Of a stretch of 64,000 bases of DNA, positions 15,529 through 23,390 are shown in pieces. The notes under the pieces are model-generated. The model was not told where the DNA came from and searched no databases. It saw only the letters and a program-made list of their open reading frames with translations. The DNA lies in contig JBMNUT010000010.1 of assembly GCA_050946375.1 (NCBI GenBank), forward strand, positions 1-64,000, given 5' to 3'. Source of the DNA: UBA1794 sp050946375 (GTDB taxonomy: Bacteria; Bacteroidota; Bacteroidia; Bacteroidales; Bacteroidaceae). Numbering within the stretch: the stretch's first letter is position 1; each line of letters opens with the position of its first letter. The position numbers and the translations under genes are program-made.

Positions 15529-17577
15529 ATGAAGAAAAAGACACTCCGAAACCTCTTTTCACTGGCCACCCTCTCGTGCGGCCTGCTGCTCGCAAGCCCG
15601 ACCGGCGCGCAGGCAGCCGAAGCAAGTCCCGCCGCAGCGGAAGAGGTGAAGCTCACCGTGTTCCACGTAGACCAGCCCGACTACAAACTGAGCCCCTACA
15701 CGGGCATGACGCGCAAGCACTGGATCGACGCCGCCCGCTACCTGCTCGAAGGAGCTTTCAGCTACATAAACTCGATGGACGACCCCATGAAGTTCCCCCA
15801 ACAGCCGGGCAAAAGCTACACCGGACGCACCGAAAACCTCGAAGGACTCTGCCGAACCACCTTCCTGGCCGTAGGCCTGCTCAAGGAAAACCCCGAACTT
15901 GAACTGCACGGCATAAAGGTGGGCGACTACTACCGCCACCAGTTGCGCAACATGATTACGCCCGACCGACCCGGATACATAGCACACCGCAAAGGAGGAG
16001 CAAGCCAGACGCTCGTAGAACTCGGCGGTCTCGCCCTTTCGCTCACCGCCATGCCCGAAATCCTCTGGGAGCCGCTCTCCAAAGAAGAGAAGGACAAACT
16101 GGCCGCCATGATGCTTTCCTACGGAAACGGCCCCACCATCGGCTCGAACTGGCGCTTCTTCAACATATTCATCATGTCCTTCTTCAAAGACAAGGGCTAC
16201 GCCGTCAACGACGAGCACCTGCAGAAACTCCTGCGCGAGTGCCTCGACCAGTACAAAGGCTATGGCTGGTACAACGACAGCCCGGCCTACGACTACTACA
16301 GCATGTGGGCTTTCCAGATGTACGGCATGATCTGGTCGCACTACTACGGGGCGAAGTTCAACCCGCAGTACGGCGAAGAGTTCGAAGCGAACTTCCGCGA
16401 CCTCGTCAATACCTACCCGTATATGTGGAGCCGCGACGGGCTGATGAACATGTACGGCCGCAGCATCTGCTACCGCACGGCAGCCGTCGTGCCCTTCCCC
16501 CTGATGGGATGGCTCGACGACCCCTCCATCAACTACGGCTGGATGCGCCGCATCTCCTCGGCCACCCTGCTCCAGTTCCTCACCAACCCCGCACTGCTCA
16601 AGGACAACATACCCACCCTCGGATTCTACGGGGCGTTTGAACCCGCCATACAGATATACAGTTGCCGCGGAAGCGTCTACTGGATGGGAAAAGCATTCCT
16701 GGGACTTCTCATCCCGGCCGACAATCCTTTCTGGACCGCCACCGAGAACAACGGCGGATGGGAGGACATGAAGAAAAACGAAGTGCACAACCTCTTCATG
16801 CCCGGCTCCAACACAATGTTCACAAACTACGCCAACAGCGGCGCCAGCGAGGTGCGTGCCTGGTGTCATGAGCGCGTCGCTTCCGACTGGCAGCTCTTCC
16901 GTTCGGGCGAAAACTACAACAAGTTGGCCTACAACACGGAGTTCCCCTGGATGGCCGACGGCAAGAACGGCGAAGTTTCGCAGAACTACGCCGTCAAGAA
17001 CGACAAGGGCGAATGGGAAGTGCTCCGCCTCTACACCTTCAAAGGCTTCGAGAACGGCATCTACCGCCGCGACGCCGTGCTGGAGACCAACGAACAGATT
17101 CAGTTCCGCCTGGCCGACATTCCCCTGGCCAACGGCATACTGCGCGTAGACAAGGCCCTCAGCCCCCGCGCCACCGAGCTGCGCCTGGGCCACTACTCCC
17201 TGCCCCAGCTCGAGGAAGGGAAGCCCTTCGAAGAGAAAGAAACGGAAGTCAGTGGGCACAAAGCCACTATCGTTTCCAACGGAGCCTACAGCCTGGCACT
17301 CATCTCCCTCATGGGATGGGATGAGACCGACATGGAGGAAGCCACCGGACTGCACCCCGTAAGCGACCGATGCGCCTACCTCGTGGCCGACGACGAGCTG
17401 CAGGCCGACGAAGCGCAGAAAGGCAAAATCTACGTAACCCTCATGCTCTGGAAGAAAGGCAACAAGGGATTCACCAAGAAAGAACTCACTCCGGTGAAGG
17501 ACATACAAGTATCCGCCAGCGGAAACGTAGTGGAAATCACCCTCGCCGGAGGCGAAAAGAAATACGTCAGCCTCTGA
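15529..17577 (+). CDS. Secreted DUF2264-family protein
   Basis: The 682-residue product has a signal peptide (MKKKTLRNLFSLATLSCGLLLA, cleavage near AQAAEA). An N-terminal helical domain typical of DUF2264 follows: MTRKHWIDAARYLLEGAFSYI (~60-80), the TENLEGLCRT motif (~106-115), GSNWRFFNIF, and GYGWYNDSPAYDYYSMWAFQMYG (~245-267). A beta-rich C-terminal half runs from ~430. The fold resembles (alpha/alpha)-toroid polysaccharide lyases and hydrolases and the protein is exported, so a role in glycan degradation is plausible, but the family's reaction is unassigned as far as I know. It is a single-gene unit driven by the repeat-borne promoter and closed by a terminator. Reading frames upstream of 15529 are spurious. 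Confidence 0.8.
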   Translation: MKKKTLRNLFSLATLSCGLLLASPTGAQAAEASPAAAEEVKLTVFHVDQPDYKLSPYTGMTRKHWIDAARYLLEGAFSYINSMDDPMKFPQQPGKSYTGRTENLEGLCRTTFLAVGLLKENPELELHGIKVGDYYRHQLRNMITPDRPGYIAHRKGGASQTLVELGGLALSLTAMPEILWEPLSKEEKDKLAAMMLSYGNGPTIGSNWRFFNIFIMSFFKDKGYAVNDEHLQKLLRECLDQYKGYGWYNDSPAYDYYSMWAFQMYGMIWSHYYGAKFNPQYGEEFEANFRDLVNTYPYMWSRDGLMNMYGRSICYRTAAVVPFPLMGWLDDPSINYGWMRRISSATLLQFLTNPALLKDNIPTLGFYGAFEPAIQIYSCRGSVYWMGKAFLGLLIPADNPFWTATENNGGWEDMKKNEVHNLFMPGSNTMFTNYANSGASEVRAWCHERVASDWQLFRSGENYNKLAYNTEFPWMADGKNGEVSQNYAVKNDKGEWEVLRLYTFKGFENGIYRRDAVLETNEQIQFRLADIPLANGILRVDKALSPRATELRLGHYSLPQLEEGKPFEEKETEVSGHKATIVSNGAYSLALISLMGWDETDMEEATGLHPVSDRCAYLVADDELQADEAQKGKIYVTLMLWKKGNKGFTKKELTPVKDIQVSASGNVVEITLAGGEKKYVSL

Positions 17578-17612
17578 TTCCGCACGGCAACGCCTGCACC
17601 CCGCATACAAAG

Positions 17613-17656
17613 ACAAATCCCCCGGGCGAAAAAGCCCCGGGGGATTTGCCGTTTTC
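17613..17656 (+). terminator. Terminator after the DUF2264 gene
   Basis: caaatcccccggg (17613-17625) pairs with a complementary arm ending at 17648, with a short A-rich loop, then gccgtttt. Confidence 0.8.
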
Positions 17657-17705
17657 CCCCGGCACTTTTTCCCGCAAGCCCCGCACCTTTCTCCGCACCG
17701 CAGCA
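17654..17705. repeat. 22-nt-type degenerate repeat block
   Basis: ccggcactttttcccgcaag, ccccgcacctttctccgcac: two units between the DUF2264 terminator and gdhA. Confidence 0.5.
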
Positions 17706-17835
17706 AGGGAAAACCGAAAAGCCCTTGCAACACGCTACCCGAAACACAAGCGGAAAAAGAAGCCCGGCAGCGTTAAATAACACAAATCCGGCCAGAAAAA
17801 GCCGGGAAAAGCCGCGCACTGACCGGCGCAAAACG

Positions 17836-17843
17836 TATCTTTA
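17836..17843 (+). promoter_or_regulatory. Likely -7 element of gdhA
   Basis: tatcttta (one mismatch to TAnnTTTG), 86 bases before the ATG. The leader contains a small stem, ggagccccctgaaaggactcc, at about 17856-17876. Confidence 0.45.
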
Positions 17844-17928
17844 CCGCAAAAACACGGAGCCCCCTGAAAGGACTCCACGGAAATAATATATAGATTAAAC
17901 CAATACAAAAAAGCCAAACCTCTCTACT

Positions 17929-19263
17929 ATGAAAACCGAAAACATCCTCTCCGCCCTCGAAGCGAAGCATCCCGGCGAAAAAGAGTACCTGCAAGCCGTG
18001 AAAGAAGTGCTGCTCTCCATTGAAGAAGTCTACAACCAGCACCCCGAGTTCGAGAAAGCAAAAATCATCGAGCGCCTCGTCGAACCCGACCGCATCATCA
18101 CCTTCCGCGTGCCCTGGGTAGACGATCGCGGAGAAGTACAGGTCAATCTGGGCTACCGCGTACAGTTCAACAACGCCATCGGCCCGTACAAAGGCGGCAT
18201 GCGCTTCCACCCTTCCGTCAATCTCTCTATCCTGAAATTCCTCGGCTTCGAGCAAACGTTTAAAAACGCCCTCACCACGCTCCCCATGGGCGGTGCGAAA
18301 GGCGGGTCCGACTTTGCCCCGAAAGGCCGGAGCGAAGCCGAAATCATGCGCTTCTGCCAGAGCTTCATGCTCGAAATGTGGCGGCACGTAGGCCCTGACA
18401 CCGACGTTCCCGCCGGCGACATCGGCGTAGGCGGCCGCGAAGTGGGCTACATGTTCGGCATGTACAAGAAGCTCAGCCACGAACACACCGGCACATTCAC
18501 CGGAAAAGGCATGGAGTTCGGCGGCTCCAACCTGCGTCCCGAAGCCACCGGATTCGGCGCACTCTACTTCGTCCACCAGATGCTCGAAGAACACGGCATC
18601 GACATAAAAGGGAAAACCGTAGCCATCTCCGGATTCGGCAACGTAGCTTGGGGCGCAGCCCTCAAGGCCACCCAGTTGGGCGCGAAGGTAGTCACCATCT
18701 CAGGCCCCGACGGTTACGTCTACGACCCCGACGGAATCTCCGGCGAGAAGATAGACTACATGCTAGAGCTGCGCGCCTCGGGCGAAGACATCGTGGCACC
18801 CTACGCCGAAGAATACCCCTCGGCACAATTCTTCCCCGGCAAAAAGCCCTGGGAGCGGAAGGTGGACATCGCATTGCCTTGCGCCACGCAGAACGAACTG
18901 GACATCAACGACGCACGTCAGCTGGTGGAAAACGGCACGCTCTGCATAGCCGAAGTCTCAAACATGGGCTGTACGGCCGAAGCCACGGACTACTTTATCG
19001 AAAAGAAGTGCCTCTTTGCGCCGGGTAAGGCCGTGAATGCGGGCGGTGTGGCTACCTCCGGACTGGAAATGTCGCAAAACGCCATGCATCTCTCCTGGAG
19101 TTCGGACGAAGTGGACCAACGCCTCCACCAGATTATGGGCAACATCCACAAACAATGCGTAGCCCACGGCCGCGAAGGCAACTACGTGAACTACGTGAAA
19201 GGCGCCAACATCTCCGGATTCATGAAGGTGGCACGCGCCATGCTGGCACAGGGCATCATCTGA
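17929..19263 (+). CDS. gdhA: Glutamate dehydrogenase (hexameric, probably NADP-specific)
   Basis: Interconverts 2-oxoglutarate plus ammonium and glutamate; the main ammonium entry in many Bacteroides. The 444 residues fit the small hexameric class. GPYKGGMRFHPSVN (~83-96) and LPMGGAKGGSDF (~120-131, catalytic Lys) form the active site. The Rossmann domain starts near 229 (VAISGFGNVAWGAA), and CATQNELD and NAGGVATSGLEMSQNA are typical. NADP specificity is inferred from overall likeness to E. coli-type enzymes and not from a decisive residue. A highly structured 100-nt stretch follows the stop. Confidence 0.95.
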   Translation: MKTENILSALEAKHPGEKEYLQAVKEVLLSIEEVYNQHPEFEKAKIIERLVEPDRIITFRVPWVDDRGEVQVNLGYRVQFNNAIGPYKGGMRFHPSVNLSILKFLGFEQTFKNALTTLPMGGAKGGSDFAPKGRSEAEIMRFCQSFMLEMWRHVGPDTDVPAGDIGVGGREVGYMFGMYKKLSHEHTGTFTGKGMEFGGSNLRPEATGFGALYFVHQMLEEHGIDIKGKTVAISGFGNVAWGAALKATQLGAKVVTISGPDGYVYDPDGISGEKIDYMLELRASGEDIVAPYAEEYPSAQFFPGKKPWERKVDIALPCATQNELDINDARQLVENGTLCIAEVSNMGCTAEATDYFIEKKCLFAPGKAVNAGGVATSGLEMSQNAMHLSWSSDEVDQRLHQIMGNIHKQCVAHGREGNYVNYVKGANISGFMKVARAMLAQGII

Positions 19264-19365
19264 ACATACGCTCCGCAACCTGCGGAAAGGGCAGCCCTCG
19301 CTTGCCCGAACATAAGCCGGTGGGACGGAAGAGGCACGCCTCTTTCGCCCCACTGCTGCGTATGT
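19264..19365. other. Candidate structured RNA or 3'-UTR element after gdhA
   Basis: acatacgc (19264-19271) is exactly complementary to gcgtatgt (19358-19365). Inside lie three hairpins: tccgca/tgcgga (19272-19286), gggca/tgccc (19289-19307), and a 16-bp stem with two mismatches, arms 19320-19335 and 19338-19353. Together they would form a closed four-way-junction-like fold. It starts right after the gdhA stop codon and lies upstream of the gdx promoter. I do not recognise the family. The following 19366-19475 holds nothing else I can identify. Confidence 0.45.
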
Positions 19366-19475
19366 ACGGACGCAAAGGGGAGCACGCCGGGCGGAAACGC
19401 AGCCCGTAGAGCCGCAAAAACGACGGGGGAAAGCGCTTTTTATCAAATGTAAAACAATCTGCGGAGGACAGGTCG

Positions 19476-19483
19476 TACCTTTG
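19476..19483 (+). promoter_or_regulatory. -7 element for the gdx-type gene
   Basis: tacctttg, 26 bases before the ATG at 19509. The leader is therefore only a few bases to ~20 nt, leaving no room for a riboswitch between promoter and gene. Confidence 0.5.
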
Positions 19484-19508
19484 CGGCGCCAACAGAAACC
19501 TTATGCAC

Positions 19509-19829
19509 ATGAACTGGATTATTCTGATCATAGCCGGGATGTTTGAAACGGGCTTCGCCTTCTGCCTGGGCAAGATGAGGAACGTCGCCGGAATGGAACA
19601 CTACCTTTGGGGCGCCGGCTTCCTGCTGTGCCTGACGGCCAGCATGACCCTCCTCGCCAAAGCCGTGCAGACTCTGCCCATCGGGACGGCCTATCCCGTA
19701 TGGACGGGCATCGGCGCAGTGGGCACCGTGATAGTAGGCATCGTGTTTTTCCACGAGCCGGCTTCGTTCGCACGGCTGTTTTTCATCACCACGCTGATAG
19801 CCTCCATCATCGGACTGAAGATGGTCTGA
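19509..19829 (+). CDS. gdx: SMR-family exporter, Gdx/SugE subtype (guanidinium exporter)
   Basis: The 106-residue, four-helix small multidrug resistance protein has E13 in MNWIILIIAGMFETGF as the proton- and substrate-binding glutamate. The sequence LPIGTAYPVWTGIGAVGT near 58-75 is the hallmark of the SugE/Gdx subtype (drug-type SMRs differ there). That subtype exports guanidinium in exchange for protons as an antiparallel dimer. The start is set at MNW because family members begin there at ~105 residues; an ATG two codons upstream (19503) is also possible. No guanidine riboswitch is recognised. It is convergent with the MFS gene. Confidence 0.88.
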   Translation: MNWIILIIAGMFETGFAFCLGKMRNVAGMEHYLWGAGFLLCLTASMTLLAKAVQTLPIGTAYPVWTGIGAVGTVIVGIVFFHEPASFARLFFITTLIASIIGLKMV

Positions 19830-19847
19830 AACAGTTGCGGCGGCACA

Positions 19848-19912
19848 AGGCGAAAAAAGTGCCGCCACTTTTCCGCACAAGTGCCGCCGCCGTTTCCCGA
19901 GAGCGCCGCGTC
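19848..19912. repeat. 22-nt-type degenerate repeat block between convergent genes
   Basis: gcgaaaaaagtgccgccactttt, ccgcacaagtgccgccgccgttt, cccgagagcgccgcg. gaaaaaagtgc and gccacttttc can pair, so it could terminate both gdx and the MFS gene. Confidence 0.65.
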
Positions 19913-19915
19913 CCG

Positions 19916-21082
19916 TCACGAACGGGCCAGGAGCCCCTTCTTACGGGCGTAGAGGTAGGAAAGCAACGACATGAAGGCGCACACCATAAACAGGATGAGC
20001 GTAGAATGAATCAGGTTGCCGATTCCCACCAGAGGCGCCGCCATCCCTCCGAACAAGAAGGCCAACGCTCCGGCCAGCGCGGCGGCAATGCCTTTGTTGT
20101 CAGGCTCGGCCTCCAGCGCCTGCATGTTGCCCACCGGAATCAATATGCCGCAGCAGAGAATCATCAGGAAGAGCAATCCCTCGAATATAGGGAAGGCCCA
20201 TCCCTCCAGCAGGGCCACGGAAGTCAGCAGGCACATCGCCAACAGCCCCGCCGTGCAGGGTGCAAGGCAGGAACGCTGCTCCTTCAGCCGGATAACAATC
20301 AGGCTGCCCAGTATCAACCCGAAGGCATTGCCGGCAAAACAAAGCCCGTAATGCAGGGGCGAAAGCCCGAAATGATTCTGGAATATGAAGGGAGAAGCCG
20401 AAATATAGGAGAAAAAGACCGCGCCCACAAAGGCCTGGAAGACGTTCATCACCATGTAGCGCCGGTTACGCAAGACAGGCAGAAAGGCAACGAGCGACTT
20501 GCAGACGGGCAACCGCAGGCGCCGCTCCGCAGCAAGCGACTCCTTCAGCCGCGAACTAGCATAGAGCAGCAGCACGCCCCACAGGCCCAAGACGATGAAG
20601 ATGCCCTTCCAGGAGGTCAGACTGAATATCACCCCGCCCAACACAGGCGCCAGAATAGGGGCGATGAACTGTATGGCCGTGAGCACGGCGAAGAAGCGCT
20701 CGGCCGAACGACCCGAATAAAGGTCTACCACCATCACCTTGGAAATGACCAGACCGCTGGCGCCCGTCAGCCCCTGCAGCAGGCGGAAGAAGATGAACCA
20801 GTGTATCTCGGACGAGCAAAGGCAGCCCGCAGTGGCCACGACAAACAAGGCCAGACTGAACAGCAGCGGGCGCCGGCGCCCATACTTGTCGGCCACGGGG
20901 CCGATAAGCAGCTGCCCGACGGCCAGACCAATCATGCTGGCCGTCAGACTCACCTGCACCACGGAAGCCGAAGCCGAGAAGTAGTCGGCCAGCTCGGGCA
21001 GGCAAGGCAAATAGAAATCAGTCACAAAAGGGCCGAAACTGGCCAGATTGCCGAGGATAACCAGCAAAACACTTTTCCTCAT
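19916..21082 (-). CDS. MFS drug-resistance transporter, Bcr/CflA family
   Basis: The 388-residue, twelve-helix proton-driven exporter has TDFYLPCLPEL near 20-30 (the DxYLP motif of Bcr/CflA pumps), motif A GPVADKYGRRRPLL near 63-76, RLLQGLTGASG near 105-115 and the gated APVLGG segment. The start codon is set at 21082 because its ATG overlaps the stop of the sirtuin gene in an ATGA, a sign of translational coupling. The frame is open 14 codons further upstream, but that part lies in the sirtuin gene. It is the last gene of a leftward four-gene overlapping operon. The substrate is unknown. Confidence 0.88.
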   Translation of the reverse strand: MRKSVLLVILGNLASFGPFVTDFYLPCLPELADYFSASASVVQVSLTASMIGLAVGQLLIGPVADKYGRRRPLLFSLALFVVATAGCLCSSEIHWFIFFRLLQGLTGASGLVISKVMVVDLYSGRSAERFFAVLTAIQFIAPILAPVLGGVIFSLTSWKGIFIVLGLWGVLLLYASSRLKESLAAERRLRLPVCKSLVAFLPVLRNRRYMVMNVFQAFVGAVFFSYISASPFIFQNHFGLSPLHYGLCFAGNAFGLILGSLIVIRLKEQRSCLAPCTAGLLAMCLLTSVALLEGWAFPIFEGLLFLMILCCGILIPVGNMQALEAEPDNKGIAAALAGALAFLFGGMAAPLVGIGNLIHSTLILFMVCAFMSLLSYLYARKKGLLARS

Positions 21083-22005
21083 GGCTCGCATGAATTTTCG
21101 TTTTCCGCCGCCCCTTTTCCGCACAAGTCCCGCATGAACCGCTCGGCCGGCTCGCCGAAGGAGAGCGTGCGCGCCTCGTTTTCGGGCAAGGCGGCGGGGT
21201 AGTCGCGGTTGACGCGCACGAGCGTTGCCTGCCGATTGCGACAGGTCATCTGCTCAAAGGGGTAGCGGATGATGGTCGGCGTGTTGAACCCCACTCCCAG
21301 CTCGAGCAGCACCATACGGCTGTTTGCACAGCGGGCAACGAAATCTTCGTAGCGCCCGGCCATCGCATACCAGTCGTCGTCCTGTACAAAAGAGGCATCG
21401 GAGCGCACGTGGATGTCCATCGTACCGCCGCACACGGGGCATCGGGGCACCAGCTCCGCCGGCACCCGGCAGTCGTGGATGGCAGGCAATAAGCGGCGAA
21501 CGGCAGACTCGTTGCTGTAAAGCCCCGGATGGCAGGCCGCACTGCACTGCATCAGCCCGTAATCGCCCTGCACCTCAAAAATCCGTTCCGCCGCAAAACC
21601 GGCCTTGCGGAACTGCCCGTCGACATTGGTCGTGATGACGAAATAGTCCTTTCCCTCCAGCGCTTCCCGCAAATCCCGATAGAGCGGCATGGCCGGCGGA
21701 GCGTAGCGAATCATGTGGACATGCTTCGCCCAGTAGGCCCAGCGCACCTCTTCCGAGGGATAGGGGTAGAAGGAAGAGGTGTAGAGGTCGGTGATTCCGA
21801 AACGCTCGATAAAGTCGGCAAAATAAATGCGGAACTCCTCTCCGTCGTACTTCAGCCCGGCCGCGGCCGAAAGTCCGGCCCCTGCGCCAACGAGCACATG
21901 GTCGGCCTCGGCAAGGGCCCGGCGCACGCTTTCCATACGCCGCACGTAGCCGGCCGCAGCCGGGACACTATGAGAGGAGAGATTGGTATATGTGATAGTC
22001 TTCAT
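21079..22005 (-). CDS. Class-M sirtuin (SirTM), probable protein ADP-ribosyltransferase
   Basis: NAD-dependent Sir2-fold enzyme of 308 residues: GAGAGLSAAAG (41-50, NAD loop), ITTNVDGQ (N127, D129) and a treble-clef zinc site (QCSAAC and PRCPVCGG). The residue that is catalytic His in deacylase sirtuins is Gln here (FEVQGDYG, Q146). An Asn and a Gln 19 residues apart match, as I recall, the N118/Q137 pair of Streptococcus pyogenes SirTM, which ADP-ribosylates protein. It overlaps the upstream macrodomain gene by ~38 bases and the downstream MFS gene by ATGA. The start could also be 22017 or 21936. The last codons (GKGAAENENSCEP) come from 22-nt-repeat-like DNA. The usual GcvH-L and LplA2 partners are absent nearby. 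Confidence 0.85.
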   Translation of the reverse strand: MKTITYTNLSSHSVPAAAGYVRRMESVRRALAEADHVLVGAGAGLSAAAGLKYDGEEFRIYFADFIERFGITDLYTSSFYPYPSEEVRWAYWAKHVHMIRYAPPAMPLYRDLREALEGKDYFVITTNVDGQFRKAGFAAERIFEVQGDYGLMQCSAACHPGLYSNESAVRRLLPAIHDCRVPAELVPRCPVCGGTMDIHVRSDASFVQDDDWYAMAGRYEDFVARCANSRMVLLELGVGFNTPTIIRYPFEQMTCRNRQATLVRVNRDYPAALPENEARTLSFGEPAERFMRDLCGKGAAENENSCEP

Positions 22006-22765
22006 CCTTAAATACATTGAAAATGAGAGCCTGTATGCTCGTTTTCGGATGGCGGTCCAGATAATCGGTCACGGTACTTACCGCTATCTGCGCCGCCAGT
22101 TGATTGGGAAAGCGGAACTCGCCCGTCGAGATGCAGCAGAAGGCCACGCTGCCGAGGCCATGGCTGTCGGCCAGTTCGAGGCACGAACGGTAGCAGGAGG
22201 CCAGCTGCCGCTTCTGTTCTTCCGTAGGGATACCGTCGGGAACGACGGGCCCCACCGTGTGAATCACATGGCGCGCCGGCAGGTTATAACCGCCCGTCAG
22301 CTTGGCCCGCCCCGTCGGTTCGAGATGCCCCTGCTCGTCCATCATGCGCTCGCACTCCAGCCTCAGCTGCACGCCCGCAGCCGAATGGATGGCATTGTCG
22401 ATGCACCCGTGCAGCGGGACGAAGCAGCCGAGCATCTGACTGTTGGCGGCATTCGTGATGGCATCTACGTGCAGCCGCGTGATGTCGCCCTGCCACAAGC
22501 GAAAGCGGGGCTCCCCGGCGCACACGGGAATGTCGCCCAGCTCCACAACCCCCTTCTCGGCCAACTGTTCCTGCAGCTCTTTGTCTTGCAGGTTCAGGAA
22601 CTCCCGGCTGACGGGGCGCGGGGGACGGATGTTGAGCAGGGCGCGCATCAGGCGCTGCTGCGCCTGCAACTCCTCGGGCACCTGGTTCATGTCGACCCGC
22701 TCGGCCAGCAACATGTGCAAAATGCGGCGCAAACGCTCTTGTCGGTCAGTCTTCATATTCTTCAT
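21968..22765 (-). CDS. Zinc-type macrodomain, probable protein ADP-ribosylhydrolase
   Basis: The 265-residue product has a ~85-residue helical N-terminus followed by a macrodomain: WQGDITRLHVDAITNAANSQMLG (91-113), CFVPLHGCIDNAIHSAAG (114-131) and HVIHTVGPVV. The Cys-x4-His-x-Cys cluster (C114, H119, C121) in the catalytic loop is characteristic of the zinc-containing macrodomains that accompany SirTM and remove its ADP-ribose marks. An upstream TTG (22771) and a later ATG (22756) are alternative starts. The gene overlaps the end of the PNPOx gene by about 20 bases, indicating coupled translation. With the sirtuin it makes a writer/eraser pair. Confidence 0.88.
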   Translation of the reverse strand: MKNMKTDRQERLRRILHMLLAERVDMNQVPEELQAQQRLMRALLNIRPPRPVSREFLNLQDKELQEQLAEKGVVELGDIPVCAGEPRFRLWQGDITRLHVDAITNAANSQMLGCFVPLHGCIDNAIHSAAGVQLRLECERMMDEQGHLEPTGRAKLTGGYNLPARHVIHTVGPVVPDGIPTEEQKRQLASCYRSCLELADSHGLGSVAFCCISTGEFRFPNQLAAQIAVSTVTDYLDRHPKTSIQALIFNVFKDEDYHIYQSLLS

Positions 22766-23150
22766 GCTCAAAGGCCGGCGGCGTAGGCGTCAGGTCGAAA
22801 TAGTCGGACCACGCCACGGGAAGCCGGAAATAGGCCAGCACGGCATAATTTTCGTAGAGGCGGGGCAGCACGGGATTGGCCTCGTAGATGGCCCGGCAGA
22901 GCTCGTCCGGCACGTCAAAACGTACGCTGCCGCCCATGCGCACCGAGACGTTTCCCTCCATGGCAAGCACCTCGATGTGGGGGTTGGCCTGCAGCTGGCG
23001 GTAAATCTCCTTGTGCGGCGCGGTGGCAAAATAGAGCGTATGTCCCTCCTGCCGCATGACCTGGAACACACGGATTTTCGGCTTGTCGCCCGCCACGGTG
23101 GCCAAAGCCACCTCTTTGTGCGTGCGCAGAAATTCAAATGCTTTCTCCAT
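22746..23150 (-). CDS. Pyridoxamine 5'-phosphate oxidase-like flavin-binding protein
   Basis: The 134-residue split-barrel protein has an N-terminal EKAFEFLRTHKEVALATVAGDKPKIRVFQVM strand pair, then TLYFATAPHKEIYRQLQANPHIEV and GGSVRF, typical of the small PNPOx-like family that binds FMN, F420 or haem. It is too short for true PdxH and lacks its C-terminal region, so vitamin B6 synthesis is unlikely. It is the first gene of the operon with the macrodomain, sirtuin and MFS pump. A redox partner in that module is possible (inference). The 240-base region upstream (23151-23390) shows no gene and no convincing promoter. Confidence 0.82.
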   Translation of the reverse strand: MEKAFEFLRTHKEVALATVAGDKPKIRVFQVMRQEGHTLYFATAPHKEIYRQLQANPHIEVLAMEGNVSVRMGGSVRFDVPDELCRAIYEANPVLPRLYENYAVLAYFRLPVAWSDYFDLTPTPPAFEHEEYED

Positions 23151-23390
23151 AAAACGGAAACTATTTAGTCAGTCGGTTCAATTGATAGCCGCCTCTGCCT
23201 GAAGGGGCAAGGCGATGTGCCCTGATGTGCCATACGGTACGTCGTTTTCAGGCCCCGGAGCGCGGTCGTCCATGCGAGCGGACTCCCTTCACCCCTGCCT
23301 CCAACGCCTTGCATTCCACGCATTCCGGCGCATCATGAAGAGGGTGCATCAAAACTTTCGTCCCGACACACCCCCGAAAACAAGCGGCAG

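Noticed and set aside
16239..17324. Several 70-135 codon plus-strand frames inside the DUF2264 gene
   Set aside because: Arg/Pro/His-rich shadow frames of a C-rich gene, without starts or families.
19264..19508. Guanidine riboswitch before the gdx-type gene
   Set aside because: The -7 element at 19476-19483 leaves a leader of about 20 nt, and I see neither paired ACGR hairpins nor the ykkC core; the structured element lies upstream of the promoter.
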